A DNA stretch of 64,000 nt from an uncultured Sphingomonas sp. (GTDB lineage: Bacteria > Pseudomonadota > Alphaproteobacteria > Sphingomonadales > Sphingomonadaceae): positions 1-64,000 of the forward strand of contig NZ_CAJYHX010000002.1 of the NCBI RefSeq assembly GCF_913774285.1, given 5' to 3'. Shown in pieces: positions 35,452 to 44,987 of the stretch; the stretch's first letter is position 1; each line of letters opens with the position of its first letter. A model generated the notes under the pieces. It did not search any database and had not been told where the DNA came from. It worked only from the letters and a program-made list of their open reading frames with translations. Made by a program: the position numbers and the translations under genes.

Positions 35452-38094
35452 TCAGAACTCGGCGCGCACCCCGAACAGGATGGTGCGGCCCCAATAGTTG
35501 ATCTCGCCGAAGCGGTTCGACGCGTCGTTATAGGTGTAGAGCTTGGCGCCCGAGATATTGATCGCCTCCACGCTCAGCTGCACGTTGGGCAGCAGCTTGT
35601 AGCCGATGCTGCCGTCCAGCGTGCCGAACGGCGCGGTATAGGTCGGCGCCTGGGTGGTGCTGCCGGTGCCCGACAGGTACCGGCCGCGCCACACATAGGA
35701 CAGGCGGGTAGACAGCGGGCCCTTCTCGTAGAAGCCGACCACGTTGAAGCTGTTCTTCGACAGGCCGATCAGCTGGTCGACGATCGGGCGCGCGCCGGCG
35801 GTGTAGTTCGCCTTGACCGAGGTGTGGGTGTAGCTCGCCTGCATGCCGAGGCCGTCGAACGGCGCGGGCAGGAAGGTGAACACCTGGTTGTAGCCGGCCT
35901 CGACGCCGTAGACCTTGGCGTTGCCGCCATTGACCTGGGTCGACAGCAGCACCGTGCCGCGGCCGGGGATCTCGGTGTTGATGTTCTGCGCGGTGATATA
36001 GTCGTCCATCGCCTTGTAGAACACCGCGCCGGTCAGCGCCCCGCGCGGGTTGAAATACCATTCCAGCGCGCCGTCGAACTGGGTGGCGAGGAAGGGGAGG
36101 AGCTGCGGGTTGCCGCCGCTCGCGGTCGGCGCGTCGGTCGACAGGGTGATGCGCGGCGCGCTGTCGGTCACGTTGGGGCGGGTGAGCACCCGGCTCGCGG
36201 CGAAGCGGGCGACCAGCGTCTTGGTCAGATCGGCCTTGAGGTTGAAGCTCGGCAGCCAGTCGTTGAAGGTCTTGGGGAAGGCGGCCGGGGTGATCACGTT
36301 GCCGGCGCGCAGGAAGCCCGTCGCGTTCTGGTCGGTATGGACATAGCGGATGCCGACATTGCCGAGGATGTCCACGCCGCCCAGCATCGTGCCGTAATCG
36401 AGCCGGGCATAGGCCGAGGCGGTCTTCTCGGTGGTCTTGAACGAGGCGGCCTGGTCGCTCGGCGTCAGCGGGGCGTTGGCGACGGCGCTGGTGAAGAAGG
36501 CATTGTAATAGGCCGAGGTGACCGGGGCGAGCCAGGTGCGCGGCGTGTTGCCGTCGACGTTCTTGAGGAAGTCGTCATAGGGCAGCGGCTGCGAGGCGCC
36601 GGCGCCGAGCGAGCTCAGCGGGGTGCCCGCGGGCGGGTTTACGGTGAAATCGCGGCGCCAATAGTCGCGCTTGCGCCAGTGGTACTCGGCGCCCACCGCA
36701 ACCTTGCGGAGGAAGCCGCCCACGTCATAGGCGGCGTCTGCCCGCGCGAACTTGTCCCAGTCCTTGCTGTTCTTCGGCGCGATGTTGAAGGTGTAGAGCT
36801 GGTAGTTGGCGGGATTGTTGACATCCACCGGCGTGGTGATCGTCGGCATCACCTTGTAGCCGGCCGAGGCGTCATAGGTGAACGGCGCGAAGAACATCGC
36901 GCGGCTGCGCACCGTGCCCTCGGCGTTGCTCGGATGGAAGCTGTGCGCCGACGACCAGTTGAGGTTCGCGGTCACGTGGAAGCGATCATGGTTCCAGCTC
37001 TGCTTGAGGCCGATGGTCAGCAGGTCGTGGCGGTTGAGGCTGTACTCACGGCTGGCCATGAAGCGAACGTCGTTGATCGTCGCGCCGACCACCGTGTTGC
37101 CCTGGAGCTTGACCGTGGTCGGATCGATCTTCGGCGTGTGCCCGGCGACGCTGGTGTCGTCGGGATAGATGTCGAGGCCGAACTCGTCATAGGCGACGTC
37201 GAGCCGGGTCGCGAGCACGTCGAGCGTCGTCTCCAGCTCCGGCGTCGGGCGCCACTGGGCGGAGACCAGGCCCGAGATGCGCTTGCGGTCCTCGGTCTCG
37301 ATCGTCGGGCGGGTGCGGGTGGGGGTGTAGAGGCCCGACTGGAGGCCGCCCTGGGCGGGCTTGGTAAACTTGTCGAGGTTCCAACCGAAGTTCATGAAGC
37401 GGTCGTTGCGGACCTCCTTGCCCCAGTATTGCGCGCCGACCAGGATGCCGAAGGTGTCGCCGAAGGTGTGGCTGCCGATCAGCGTGGCGTTCGGCTTCAC
37501 CTTCTTGGTCTGCGAGGTGTAGGTGCCGCGCAGATTGGCGGTGACCTTGTTGCCGACGTCGAACGGGCGGAAGGTGCGCACGTCGATATTGCCGCCCAGC
37601 GCGCCCTCGGTCATGTCCGAGGTGGGGGTCTTCACCACGTCGATGTTGGCGACGAACTCGGCGGGCAGCATCTCGAAGCGGAACTGGCGGCCATTGGCGC
37701 CGCCATTCTCGATCAGGTCGTTGAGCGCGACCGGGCGACCGTTGAGCAGCGTGCTCTGGAACTGCGGCCCGAGGCCGCGCACCGAGACGTACAGGCCCTC
37801 GCCGCGCGGCCGGGTGATCGCGACGCCGGTGACGAGCTGGAGCGCTTCCGCGACGTTCTGGGTGGGGAACTTGCCGATGTCGGTCGAGCTGATCGAATCC
37901 AGGCCATATTCGGCGCGGCGCTTCGCCTCGGTCGCGGCGGCGAGGCTGCGCGCATAGCTGCCGTTGACGACGATCTCTTCATTGCCGGACGTGTCGTCCT
38001 GCGGCGGGGTCGTCTGCGCGTAAGCGGGGGCGAGCGTCGCCAGCGTGAGGGCGAGCGCCGAGGTCGCGCGAAGCAGCGCGGAGGTCGGTTGCAT
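35452..38094 (-). CDS. TonB-dependent outer-membrane receptor
   Basis: The 880-residue receptor has a signal peptide (ending APAYAQTT near residue 27). The plug runs EEIVVNGSYARSLAAATEAK, STDIGKFPTQNVAEALQLVTG and VSVRGLGPQFQSTLLNGRPV, and DMTEGALGGNIDVRTFRP marks its end. The barrel ends YWGRTILFGVRAEF, with a terminal Phe. The AATEAKRR...IGKFP...VRGLG pattern is that of the Caulobacter/Xanthomonas/sphingomonad receptor class often found in carbohydrate-utilisation loci. ATG 38094 has GGAGAA nine bases upstream. Directly downstream is a TbpB-like lipoprotein gene. The substrate cannot be named. Confidence 0.92.
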   Translation of the reverse strand: MQPTSALLRATSALALTLATLAPAYAQTTPPQDDTSGNEEIVVNGSYARSLAAATEAKRRAEYGLDSISSTDIGKFPTQNVAEALQLVTGVAITRPRGEGLYVSVRGLGPQFQSTLLNGRPVALNDLIENGGANGRQFRFEMLPAEFVANIDVVKTPTSDMTEGALGGNIDVRTFRPFDVGNKVTANLRGTYTSQTKKVKPNATLIGSHTFGDTFGILVGAQYWGKEVRNDRFMNFGWNLDKFTKPAQGGLQSGLYTPTRTRPTIETEDRKRISGLVSAQWRPTPELETTLDVLATRLDVAYDEFGLDIYPDDTSVAGHTPKIDPTTVKLQGNTVVGATINDVRFMASREYSLNRHDLLTIGLKQSWNHDRFHVTANLNWSSAHSFHPSNAEGTVRSRAMFFAPFTYDASAGYKVMPTITTPVDVNNPANYQLYTFNIAPKNSKDWDKFARADAAYDVGGFLRKVAVGAEYHWRKRDYWRRDFTVNPPAGTPLSSLGAGASQPLPYDDFLKNVDGNTPRTWLAPVTSAYYNAFFTSAVANAPLTPSDQAASFKTTEKTASAYARLDYGTMLGGVDILGNVGIRYVHTDQNATGFLRAGNVITPAAFPKTFNDWLPSFNLKADLTKTLVARFAASRVLTRPNVTDSAPRITLSTDAPTASGGNPQLLPFLATQFDGALEWYFNPRGALTGAVFYKAMDDYITAQNINTEIPGRGTVLLSTQVNGGNAKVYGVEAGYNQVFTFLPAPFDGLGMQASYTHTSVKANYTAGARPIVDQLIGLSKNSFNVVGFYEKGPLSTRLSYVWRGRYLSGTGSTTQAPTYTAPFGTLDGSIGYKLLPNVQLSVEAINISGAKLYTYNDASNRFGEINYWGRTILFGVRAEF

Positions 38095-38247
38095 GACTGG
38101 ATTCTCCCTGGACCCTTATTGGTCTTGTGGGAGCGCGCTTACCGACGCGCGCGAACGCGACCGTTGCGGTTCCATTGCAACGCCGTGAAATTGGCGGGGG
38201 TGTTCGTTACAGACGCGTGACGGCCGCGCCTGAAAGGTCCGCCCCGA

Positions 38248-41200
38248 TCAGCGCTTCAGGCCATAGTCCTCGAAGCGCCGGGCGATATCGGGTTCGATCG
38301 CGCGGGCGGCGGCGGCATCCGCCTCCGCCCGGGCCTGGTCGCCCTTGCGCGCCCAGGCGAGCGCGCGGCCGAACAGCGACGACGCCATTGCCGGGTTCTT
38401 CGCCAGCGCCCGGCCATAGTCCGCGATCGCGTCGTCGATCCGGCCGAGCCGCAGCAGCACGAGCGCGCGACTGTCCAGAAAGGCGCCGTTGCCGGGTGCC
38501 TTGGCGAGCGCCGCATCGCAATCCGCCAGCGCCGATGCGAGCCCGACCCCGGCGGTGGCCTTTGCCCAGCACATGTTGTTGAGCTGCGCGGCCTCCGTCG
38601 CCAGTTGCCGCGCGCGCTGGAAATCGGCCTCGCCACGCGCGGCGTCGCCCATGCGCAGATAGGCGATGCCGCGCGCCGTCAGCAGCCCGGCATCGTTCGG
38701 ATCCTTGGCGGCGGCGGCGGTGTAGGTCGCGATGGCGCCCGCGAGATCGCCCGCTTCGGCCTGCAGCAGCGCCTTCTCGGCGAGGGCGGGGACCAGGTCG
38801 GGCTCGAGCCGGAGCGCGGCGTCGATATCGGCGCGGCGCCCGGCCAGATCGGCCTTTGGCCGGCGCTCGCTGCGGTTGATATACACATAGGCTTCGGGCT
38901 TGAGCGCGAGCGCGCGATCGAAGGCCTGCATCGCCGCGTCATTCTGCTGGAACGCGGCATAGATGTTCGCCGCCGCGACCTGGGCATAGCTGTCGTCGGG
39001 GCTCGCCGCACTCAGCGTGGCTGCCTCGGCCAGCGCCCGATCGCGGTCGCCGCGGATGCGGTAGATGTTGGCGCGGAGCAGATACAGCTCCGCCCAGCGC
39101 GGCTGTTGCGCAAGCGCGGCCGCGGCATCGGCCAGCGCCGCATCGTCATGGCCCGCCGCGTGCTGCGCCTTGGCGCGATGCCCGAGTGCGAAGCCGCTGG
39201 CCGGGTCGATCGCCAGCGCCTCGGTGAAGGCGGCGATGGCGTCCTCCGGCTTGCCCTGCTGCTCGGCGAGGATGCCCAGCCCGCGATACAGCACCGGATT
39301 GCGGGGATTGATCTTGCGGACGGCATCGAAATCCGCCGTCGCCGCGGCGAAGTCGCGTTTTTGGGCATGCGCGAGGCCGCGATCGGCGAGCGCCCATTCG
39401 TCATCGGGTTCCAGTGCATGGGCCTTGTCGAAATCGGCGATGGCCGCGTCGAGCTTGCCCATGTCCAGATAGGCGTTGCCGCGCGCCACATAGCGTGTGG
39501 CGGCCTCGGGATCCTTGGCGATCGAGCGGCTGAGATCGGCGATCGCGCGATCGCGGAGGCCTAGGCGCGCATAGGCCTGCGCCCGGTTGTACAGCGCATA
39601 GCTGTTGTCCGGCTCGCGTTCGAGCGCCCGCGTATAGGCAGCGGCGGCATCGGCCGTGCGCTGCTCGGCGTCGGCGAGCATCCCGTAGACGAGGGCATTC
39701 TGGACGAAGGTGGGGTCCACCGCGTCGGCCTTTGCGAGGTCCGCCTTCGCCCCGGCCAGGTCGCCGGCCTGGATCCGGGTCATCGCCCGATTGGACCAGG
39801 CATAGACATTGTTCGGATCGAGCGCGACGGCCCGGTCATAGTCGGCAAGTGCTGCCTCGCGCATCCCGCGATCGACAAAGGCCCGTGCGCGGGTGACGAA
39901 CCCGGCCGAGGTGGTCGGCACATCGGCTTCCACGCTCGTGACGTCCGCCCCGGAATATTTGTAGCTCGACGGCATCCGCACCGAGGCGGCCCGATCGGCG
40001 AGCATGCGCAGGGCAGCCTGTTCGGCAGGCGCATCCTTTGCGGGAAACTCGGGCTTCACGCTGCGCTCGGTCTTCTCGATCGAAAAGACGCCGTCGACGA
40101 TGCTGGCGTGGCGACGATAGGCGATGCCGCCGGCCGTCTGGTCCACCTCCATGCCAGTGCCCAGCTTGAACTCGCCCCGCCCGCGGGGCAGCACGATCGT
40201 CTCGCGCGTGCGCAGATAATAGGGGTAGGCCACGGCGAAGGGGGCATCGCGGTCGGGACCGGCTTCCCGGCTGAAATCGGCGCGATAGCCGACATTGGTG
40301 CCATCGGTCTGGTAGTTGCCGTTCGCCCAGTCGAGCTTCGCGTCCCCCGCCATCGAGAGCTGCAACTCGCCGGTGGGGGCGTCGAAGCGCATCGTCGCGG
40401 ATTTCACCTCGATGAAATCATATTGCGCCTTCCAATATTCCTTGAGCGCACGCTCGCGCGCCTCGCCGGCCAGCGTCGCCAGGGCCTTCTGGATGCCGAT
40501 GGCGTCGTCACCGCGCAGGATCGTCTCGATGGTGACCGGGGCGGGGGCCGAAATGCCCTTGCTCGCATCGATCCGTATCGCGACATCGCTGGTCGGGACG
40601 GTGAGCGGTTCCGGCACCATGGCGACGAGCGCGGCGCCCCTGGCGACCAGCGGCAGGCCCCAGCCATAATAGGGCGTCGTCAGCCGATCGAGGCTGGTAT
40701 CGCCGGTGCGGGTGCCGTCCAGCCAATAGGTCTTGCCGTCGATGGTGGCGCGGACGAGCACATGGTTGAACATCGCCACCATGGGGAGCCGCGCATCGAG
40801 GCCGTCGCCGGCGGCCGTGTTCACGGCAACGGGTTCGGCCGCAACTCCCAGCGCGTGCAGCAGGGCGAGCAGCAGCGCGGTCTTGCCCTTGCAATCGCCG
40901 AAGCGGCGCGCCCAGGTGGTTTCCGCATCGGCGGGCACATAGCCGCCGGTGCCCATGGCGAGCGCCACATAGCGGATGCGATCCTGCACCAGCGCCAGCG
41001 CGGCGGTGGCGCGGGCCTTGGGATCGGCAGACAGGCTCCGGATGCGATCCAGCTCGGTGCGCAGCGGCCCCTGCGCGGGAATCGTCGCCGCCTTTTCGTA
41101 CAGCGGCGCCATCAGCGCGCCCAGATCCGCCCAGGAGGCGAAGTCGGTCACCTCCACCAGCCGCCCGAGGCGATAGCGCGCAGGCGCCCCCTTGGGCGGC

Positions 41201-41895
41201 AGCACCGGCTGGACATCGTTCAGCGAGAGTTCGACGCTGGTGGTGGTGCCCGAGGTCACCGGCTTCAGCACCGGAAGCGCCGCCGTCTGGCGGATGCGCG
41301 CCTTCACGCTGGACGGCCACTGCATGCGCAGATGCGCGCGGCCGATCGCCATGCCGTTCCAGTCGGCGGCGAACTGCTCGACATGCCCCTTCAGGGTGGG
41401 GTCGCTGGACGCAACCGACAGGGCGATCTCGACGGTGTCGCCGACCTGCAGGCCCTCGGGCTGGATATTGGCGGTGCGCACGCCGTCCAGCGTTGCGCTC
41501 TCCAGATTCTGCTCGCGGCGCAGCACGGTGAAGGTCTGGCCGGACTTGAGCACGTCGATGGTCTGGTCGCCGCGACGGATCAGCAGCTTGTGTACGGTGA
41601 GCGTATCGATCTCCGGCCGCCACGGCAGCGAGATGTTGCCGGCGCCGAGCCCCTGCGCGGTCTGGATGCGGAAGACGGTTTCCGAATAGACGGTCGTGCG
41701 TCCGGGCTCGAGCGCCACCTGCTGGTCGACCAACAGGAGGCGGACGGGGGTCTCGTCGGTCGCGGGGGGCGCGGCTGCCGGCGCGACCGGCTTCACCCAG
41801 GCGGGCGCGGGCGCGATGATCGGTGCGTCGGACGCAGCGTGCGCAACCGTGGAGAACGCGCTCGTAGAGACCAGCGCAACCAGTACCTTGTTCAT
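38248..41895 (-). CDS. DUF3857 / transglutaminase-like / TPR-repeat protein
   Basis: The very large 1215-residue secreted protein has a signal peptide (ending VAHAASD near residue 23). Residues about 50-270 form a DUF3857 beta-rich domain. A transglutaminase-like domain follows with an intact Cys-His-Asp triad: RRFGDC335KGKTALL, FNH378VLVR and YWLD393GTRTG. About 700-1215 is a run of roughly a dozen TPR motifs (for example ALADYDRAVALDPNNVYAWS and AIADFDKAHALEPDDEWALA). The family is thought to process or cross-link peptides; no substrate is known. The TPR array should be a protein-interaction scaffold in the periplasm. The start at 41895 gives the signal peptide; the G-run close upstream serves as Shine-Dalgarno. 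It has no obvious operon partner. Confidence 0.85.
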   Translation of the reverse strand: MNKVLVALVSTSAFSTVAHAASDAPIIAPAPAWVKPVAPAAAPPATDETPVRLLLVDQQVALEPGRTTVYSETVFRIQTAQGLGAGNISLPWRPEIDTLTVHKLLIRRGDQTIDVLKSGQTFTVLRREQNLESATLDGVRTANIQPEGLQVGDTVEIALSVASSDPTLKGHVEQFAADWNGMAIGRAHLRMQWPSSVKARIRQTAALPVLKPVTSGTTTSVELSLNDVQPVLPPKGAPARYRLGRLVEVTDFASWADLGALMAPLYEKAATIPAQGPLRTELDRIRSLSADPKARATAALALVQDRIRYVALAMGTGGYVPADAETTWARRFGDCKGKTALLLALLHALGVAAEPVAVNTAAGDGLDARLPMVAMFNHVLVRATIDGKTYWLDGTRTGDTSLDRLTTPYYGWGLPLVARGAALVAMVPEPLTVPTSDVAIRIDASKGISAPAPVTIETILRGDDAIGIQKALATLAGEARERALKEYWKAQYDFIEVKSATMRFDAPTGELQLSMAGDAKLDWANGNYQTDGTNVGYRADFSREAGPDRDAPFAVAYPYYLRTRETIVLPRGRGEFKLGTGMEVDQTAGGIAYRRHASIVDGVFSIEKTERSVKPEFPAKDAPAEQAALRMLADRAASVRMPSSYKYSGADVTSVEADVPTTSAGFVTRARAFVDRGMREAALADYDRAVALDPNNVYAWSNRAMTRIQAGDLAGAKADLAKADAVDPTFVQNALVYGMLADAEQRTADAAAAYTRALEREPDNSYALYNRAQAYARLGLRDRAIADLSRSIAKDPEAATRYVARGNAYLDMGKLDAAIADFDKAHALEPDDEWALADRGLAHAQKRDFAAATADFDAVRKINPRNPVLYRGLGILAEQQGKPEDAIAAFTEALAIDPASGFALGHRAKAQHAAGHDDAALADAAAALAQQPRWAELYLLRANIYRIRGDRDRALAEAATLSAASPDDSYAQVAAANIYAAFQQNDAAMQAFDRALALKPEAYVYINRSERRPKADLAGRRADIDAALRLEPDLVPALAEKALLQAEAGDLAGAIATYTAAAAKDPNDAGLLTARGIAYLRMGDAARGEADFQRARQLATEAAQLNNMCWAKATAGVGLASALADCDAALAKAPGNGAFLDSRALVLLRLGRIDDAIADYGRALAKNPAMASSLFGRALAWARKGDQARAEADAAAARAIEPDIARRFEDYGLKR

Positions 41896-41993
41896 GAACC
41901 CCCAAGCCTTCCCCTGCTTGGGGTCACTATAGCCGGCGGAAACCGGATTTCCATGCCGGACGCAGACCCGCGGTGGCGCAGGGGAGCGGGCAA

Positions 41994-42026
41994 ACAAAAA
42001 GGGCCGGGGATCGCTCCCCGGCCCTT
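41994..42026 (-). terminator. Rho-independent terminator of the rplK-rplA operon
   Basis: On the minus strand GGGCCGGGG pairs with CCCCGGCCC around six bases and is followed by TTTTT, about 25 bases after the rplA stop. This separates rplKA from rplJL transcription. Confidence 0.85.
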
Positions 42027-42050
42027 TCCGTTTGCTTGTGTCCCGAAGGA

Positions 42051-42743
42051 TCAGGCCGCGGCGACTTCCGCCGTGTCGACCTTCACGCCCGGGCCCATCG
42101 ACGAGGACAGGGCGACCTTCTGGAGGTACTTGCCCTTGGCGCCCGCCGGCTTGGCCTTGACGACCGCGTCGACCAGCGCGTCGAAGTTGCGGCGCAGGTC
42201 TTCGTTCGAGAAGCTCACCTTGCCGATGCCGGAGTGGATGATGCCGGCCTTTTCGACGCGGTATTCCACCTGACCGCCCTTGGCGGCCTTCACCGCTTCG
42301 GCGACGTTCATGGTCACGGTGCCGAGCTTCGGGTTCGGCATCAGGCCCTTCGGACCCAGCACCTTACCGAGGCGGCCGACCAGGCCCATCATGTCCGGGG
42401 TGGCGATGCAGCGATCGAAATCGATCTTGCCGCCCTGGATGGCTTCCATCAGGTCTTCGGCGCCGACGACGTCTGCGCCGGCAGCCAGGGCTTCCTCAGC
42501 CTTGGCGCCGCGGGCGAACACGCCCACGCGGACGGTCTTGCCGGTGCCGGCCGGGAGCGTGACGACGCCGCGGACCATCTGGTCGGCGTGGCGCGGATCG
42601 ACGCCGAGGTTCAGCGCGACTTCGATCGACTCGTCGAACTTGGCGGTCGCATACTGCTTCACCAGCGCGATCGCTTCATCGACGCCGTGCAGCTTGGTCG
42701 CGTCGACGGTCCAGGTCTTCTGCTTCTTGGTCAGCTTGGCCAT
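42051..42743 (-). CDS. rplA: 50S ribosomal protein L1
   Basis: This 230-residue ribosomal L1 builds the mobile L1 stalk at the E site and in many bacteria represses its own operon. It begins [11 protein letters not shown] and contains the family core [32 protein letters not shown], the signature [20 protein letters not shown], and [20 protein letters not shown]. Length is normal. Its start is four bases after the rplK stop, with GGAGGG inside the rplK 3' end as Shine-Dalgarno, so translation is coupled. It is followed by a terminator rather than by rplJ. Confidence 0.98.
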   Translation of the reverse strand: MAKLTKKQKTWTVDATKLHGVDEAIALVKQYATAKFDESIEVALNLGVDPRHADQMVRGVVTLPAGTGKTVRVGVFARGAKAEEALAAGADVVGAEDLMEAIQGGKIDFDRCIATPDMMGLVGRLGKVLGPKGLMPNPKLGTVTMNVAEAVKAAKGGQVEYRVEKAGIIHSGIGKVSFSNEDLRRNFDALVDAVVKAKPAGAKGKYLQKVALSSSMGPGVKVDTAEVAAA

Positions 42744-42747
42744 GGGA

Positions 42748-43179
42748 TCAGCCCTCCACCACTTCGAGGCCCATCGCGCGGGCCGAACCTTCGATGATCT
42801 TCGTCGCGGCTTCGATGTCGTTCGCGTTCAGGTCCTTCATCTTGACCTGGGCGATTTCCGACAGCTGCGAACGCTTGATCTTGCCCGCGACCGCCTTGCC
42901 CGGCTCCTTCGAGCCCGACTTCAGGTTGACGGCCTTCTTCAGCAGATAGGTCGCCGGCGGCGTCTTGGTCTCGAACGAGAAGGAACGGTCCGCATAGACG
43001 GTGATGACGGTGGGGAGGGGCGTGCCCTTCTCGACGTCACCGGTCGCGGCGTTGAACGCCTTGCAGAATTCCATGATGTTCACGCCGCGCTGACCCAGGG
43101 CAGGGCCGATCGGCGGCGAGGGGTTTGCGGCGCCGGCAGCCACCTGCAGCTTGATATAGCCGGTAATCTTCTTAGCCAT
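42748..43179 (-). CDS. rplK: 50S ribosomal protein L11
   Basis: This 143-residue ribosomal L11 of the GTPase-associated centre starts [20 protein letters not shown]. It has the conserved [20 protein letters not shown] and the C-terminal rRNA-binding signature ending [14 protein letters not shown]. An in-frame ATG 15 bases upstream (MKESD) is unlikely because L11 proteins start with MAKK. It is the first gene of the rplK-rplA unit. About 8 kb of other genes separate it from nusG, its usual upstream neighbour. Confidence 0.98.
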   Translation of the reverse strand: MAKKITGYIKLQVAAGAANPSPPIGPALGQRGVNIMEFCKAFNAATGDVEKGTPLPTVITVYADRSFSFETKTPPATYLLKKAVNLKSGSKEPGKAVAGKIKRSQLSEIAQVKMKDLNANDIEAATKIIEGSARAMGLEVVEG

Positions 43180-43343
43180 GTCACTCTCTTTCAAGTCGAG
43201 CGGTACAAGCGACGACCTAAGGCCGCCTCCCGCATGGTTCCCGAGCCGTGTGCTTGGAAGCGCGCGGCCTTAGCCGAATGCGGCGCGCGGGGCAAGGGGC
43301 CAGGCGCAGATGCCTGCAACCCCTTGCCGGGACCTAGCCTATC

Positions 43344-44300
43344 TCAGCAGCGGCCGACGTTGAGGTCGTTGATGACCCAGTTATAGGCCTGCAGCAGCGT
43401 TTCGGCATCCTGCACCGCCTTGGGCTTGATCATCTGGAACGACGAACCATTGCGATCCTTGGCATAGGTGCCGTCGTCGGTGCGCTGGAGGATGTCGCGC
43501 CCCGCCGCCAGATACGAATTGGCATGCGTCATGAAGCTGGCGCAGGCCGTCTTGTCCTTCTCGCGGACCTTGGCGTCGAACTGCACGGCCATGGTGTTGA
43601 ACTGGTCGAGCGACGCCGCGAAGGCTGCCTTCTGATCGCCCAAGCCCTTGCCGTCGAGCACGCCGCCGGCATGGTCCATGCTCTCCTTGAGGTAATAGAC
43701 CGTGCCCTTGCGATAATGGTCGAGCGTGCCCTTCTGGGTCGCCTCGAACGCGGCCTTGACGCGGGCGCGGTCGGCGTCGTCGATGGCCTTGGCATAGGCG
43801 GCCTGGGCCGTGGCGACCTCTCCCAGCGCGGCGAGCAGCGCGGGCTGCACCTCGCGGCCATGCGCGCCCTTGTCGCTCACATAGCGCTTGGCATCGACAT
43901 AGTTTTCCATGTCGCGGTAGAGCGGCGCGATCTTGGCGAGCGCCGCGCTATAGGTGCGCGCGGGCCCGTCGATCGCCGGCATGGCGGGGCTCAGCGCGAG
44001 CGCCTTGTCGAGCTGCTCCTTGATCCGGTCGATGCCGGGGTCGGAGGGGAAGAACAGGTCGTCCAGGTTCTTGCCGCTGTCGAGCTTGGGCTTGATGTCG
44101 CGCTGATAGGTCGCCCCGATCTCCGCGAAGGAGGTGCGCGCCGTGTTGGCGGCTTCGACATAGGCATTGTATTTCTGCATCTCGCTCTGGTCGGCGGCCG
44201 ACGTCGGCGCGCTGGCGTTGTCGCCGCCCTTGGTCCCGCACGCGGAGAGCGCGAGCACGCAGGCCGGGAGCGCCGTGGCGCAGAGCAATTTCCTGAACAC
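43344..44300 (-). CDS. DUF3829-type lipoprotein
   Basis: The 318-residue lipoprotein starts at GTG 44300 (FRKLLCATALPACVLALSAC, lipobox LSAC near residue 21), with GAGG eight bases upstream. The mature part is mostly alpha-helical: KYNAYVEAANTARTSFAEIG, PGIDRIKEQLDKALALSPAM, DGPARTYSAALAKIAPLYRD and LLQAYNWVINDLNVGRC. This matches the DUF3829 family of cell-envelope lipoproteins, whose function is unknown. An upstream in-frame ATG at 44342 would place 14 polar residues ahead of the signal sequence and is disfavoured. It is transcribed in the same direction as rplKA but 164 bases upstream of it. Confidence 0.75.
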   Translation of the reverse strand: MFRKLLCATALPACVLALSACGTKGGDNASAPTSAADQSEMQKYNAYVEAANTARTSFAEIGATYQRDIKPKLDSGKNLDDLFFPSDPGIDRIKEQLDKALALSPAMPAIDGPARTYSAALAKIAPLYRDMENYVDAKRYVSDKGAHGREVQPALLAALGEVATAQAAYAKAIDDADRARVKAAFEATQKGTLDHYRKGTVYYLKESMDHAGGVLDGKGLGDQKAAFAASLDQFNTMAVQFDAKVREKDKTACASFMTHANSYLAAGRDILQRTDDGTYAKDRNGSSFQMIKPKAVQDAETLLQAYNWVINDLNVGRC

Positions 44301-44505
44301 GAAATACACCTCACTCTGGTTACTGACAGGATGGGGCTCCAAGTCCTTGGGAGAAAAGACCGTTGCACCACCGCGCGCGCCCTGTGCCCGGCCCGGCCGC
44401 GGCGTTCAAGGGCGGGCGGTGGCGGGCGCCCCGGGAGGAGGGGGGTAGACTATCGAGGTGCGGGGGAGGTTCCGGGGGCGTGTGACGCCTGGGCTGCAGC
44501 GCGCA

Positions 44506-44908
44506 TCAGCTTCCGAACAAGCTATTGTCTTCCGGGTCGTACCAGAGAAGACGCGGGCAATGGATGTCGTACCAGAAGTCCGTCAACCGCGTGTCGTGAT
44601 GGTCGGTAAGGTCCTTCGGCAGGCGCTGATCTATATGTTCTATGATATAGTCATGTGGCGCCGCCCAGACGTCGGTATTCAACACCCGCCTCTCTCCGTA
44701 CGGTGCCGCTGCCGGCTCTTGAAAATAGATTTTGCCGCTATCTAGCAGAACGCGGATAAGGTGAAGGAATACCTCCCGATTCTCATTGAAGGAGATCTCA
44801 TAATTCTGCGGCCACAAGCCATGAATCCACCTTCCGACCCCCCCCTTCGCGATCTTCTATCTGCTGAAGATCCTCCTGAATGAGCATATCTAGCTGCGCG
44901 GGTGTCAT
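44506..44908 (-). pseudogene. Frameshifted DUF596-like immunity gene
   Basis: A coding region starts at ATG 44908 (MTPAQLDMLIQEDLQQIEDR) but hits a stop soon after a run of eight C (plus strand, 44838-44845). If the run were seven, the frame would continue directly into LWPQNYEISFNENREVFLHL, VLLDSGKIYF and DFWYDIHCPRLLWYDPEDNS, ending at 44506, for about 133 residues. The downstream part resembles DUF596-type proteins, which often serve as immunity proteins of polymorphic toxins. The break may be real loss, slippage-based phase variation, or a sequencing error in a homopolymer. Base composition is lower in GC than the neighbours. A similar immunity-like gene follows upstream on the same strand. 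Confidence 0.55.
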
Positions 44909-44987
44909 TTAGATTTTCCGCTTTTAGCAGGCCGCCTTTTGGCGGTGAGGTGTATGCGATCCACTCGCTGATTAAATGCTCAAGGCG

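Noticed and set aside
35326..38220. 964-codon plus-strand frame opposite the TonB receptor at 38094-35452
   Set aside because: Antisense shadow with Arg/Ala-rich composition and no motifs.
40108..42273. 721-codon plus-strand frame opposite the DUF3857 protein
   Set aside because: Antisense shadow spanning two real genes and a terminator.
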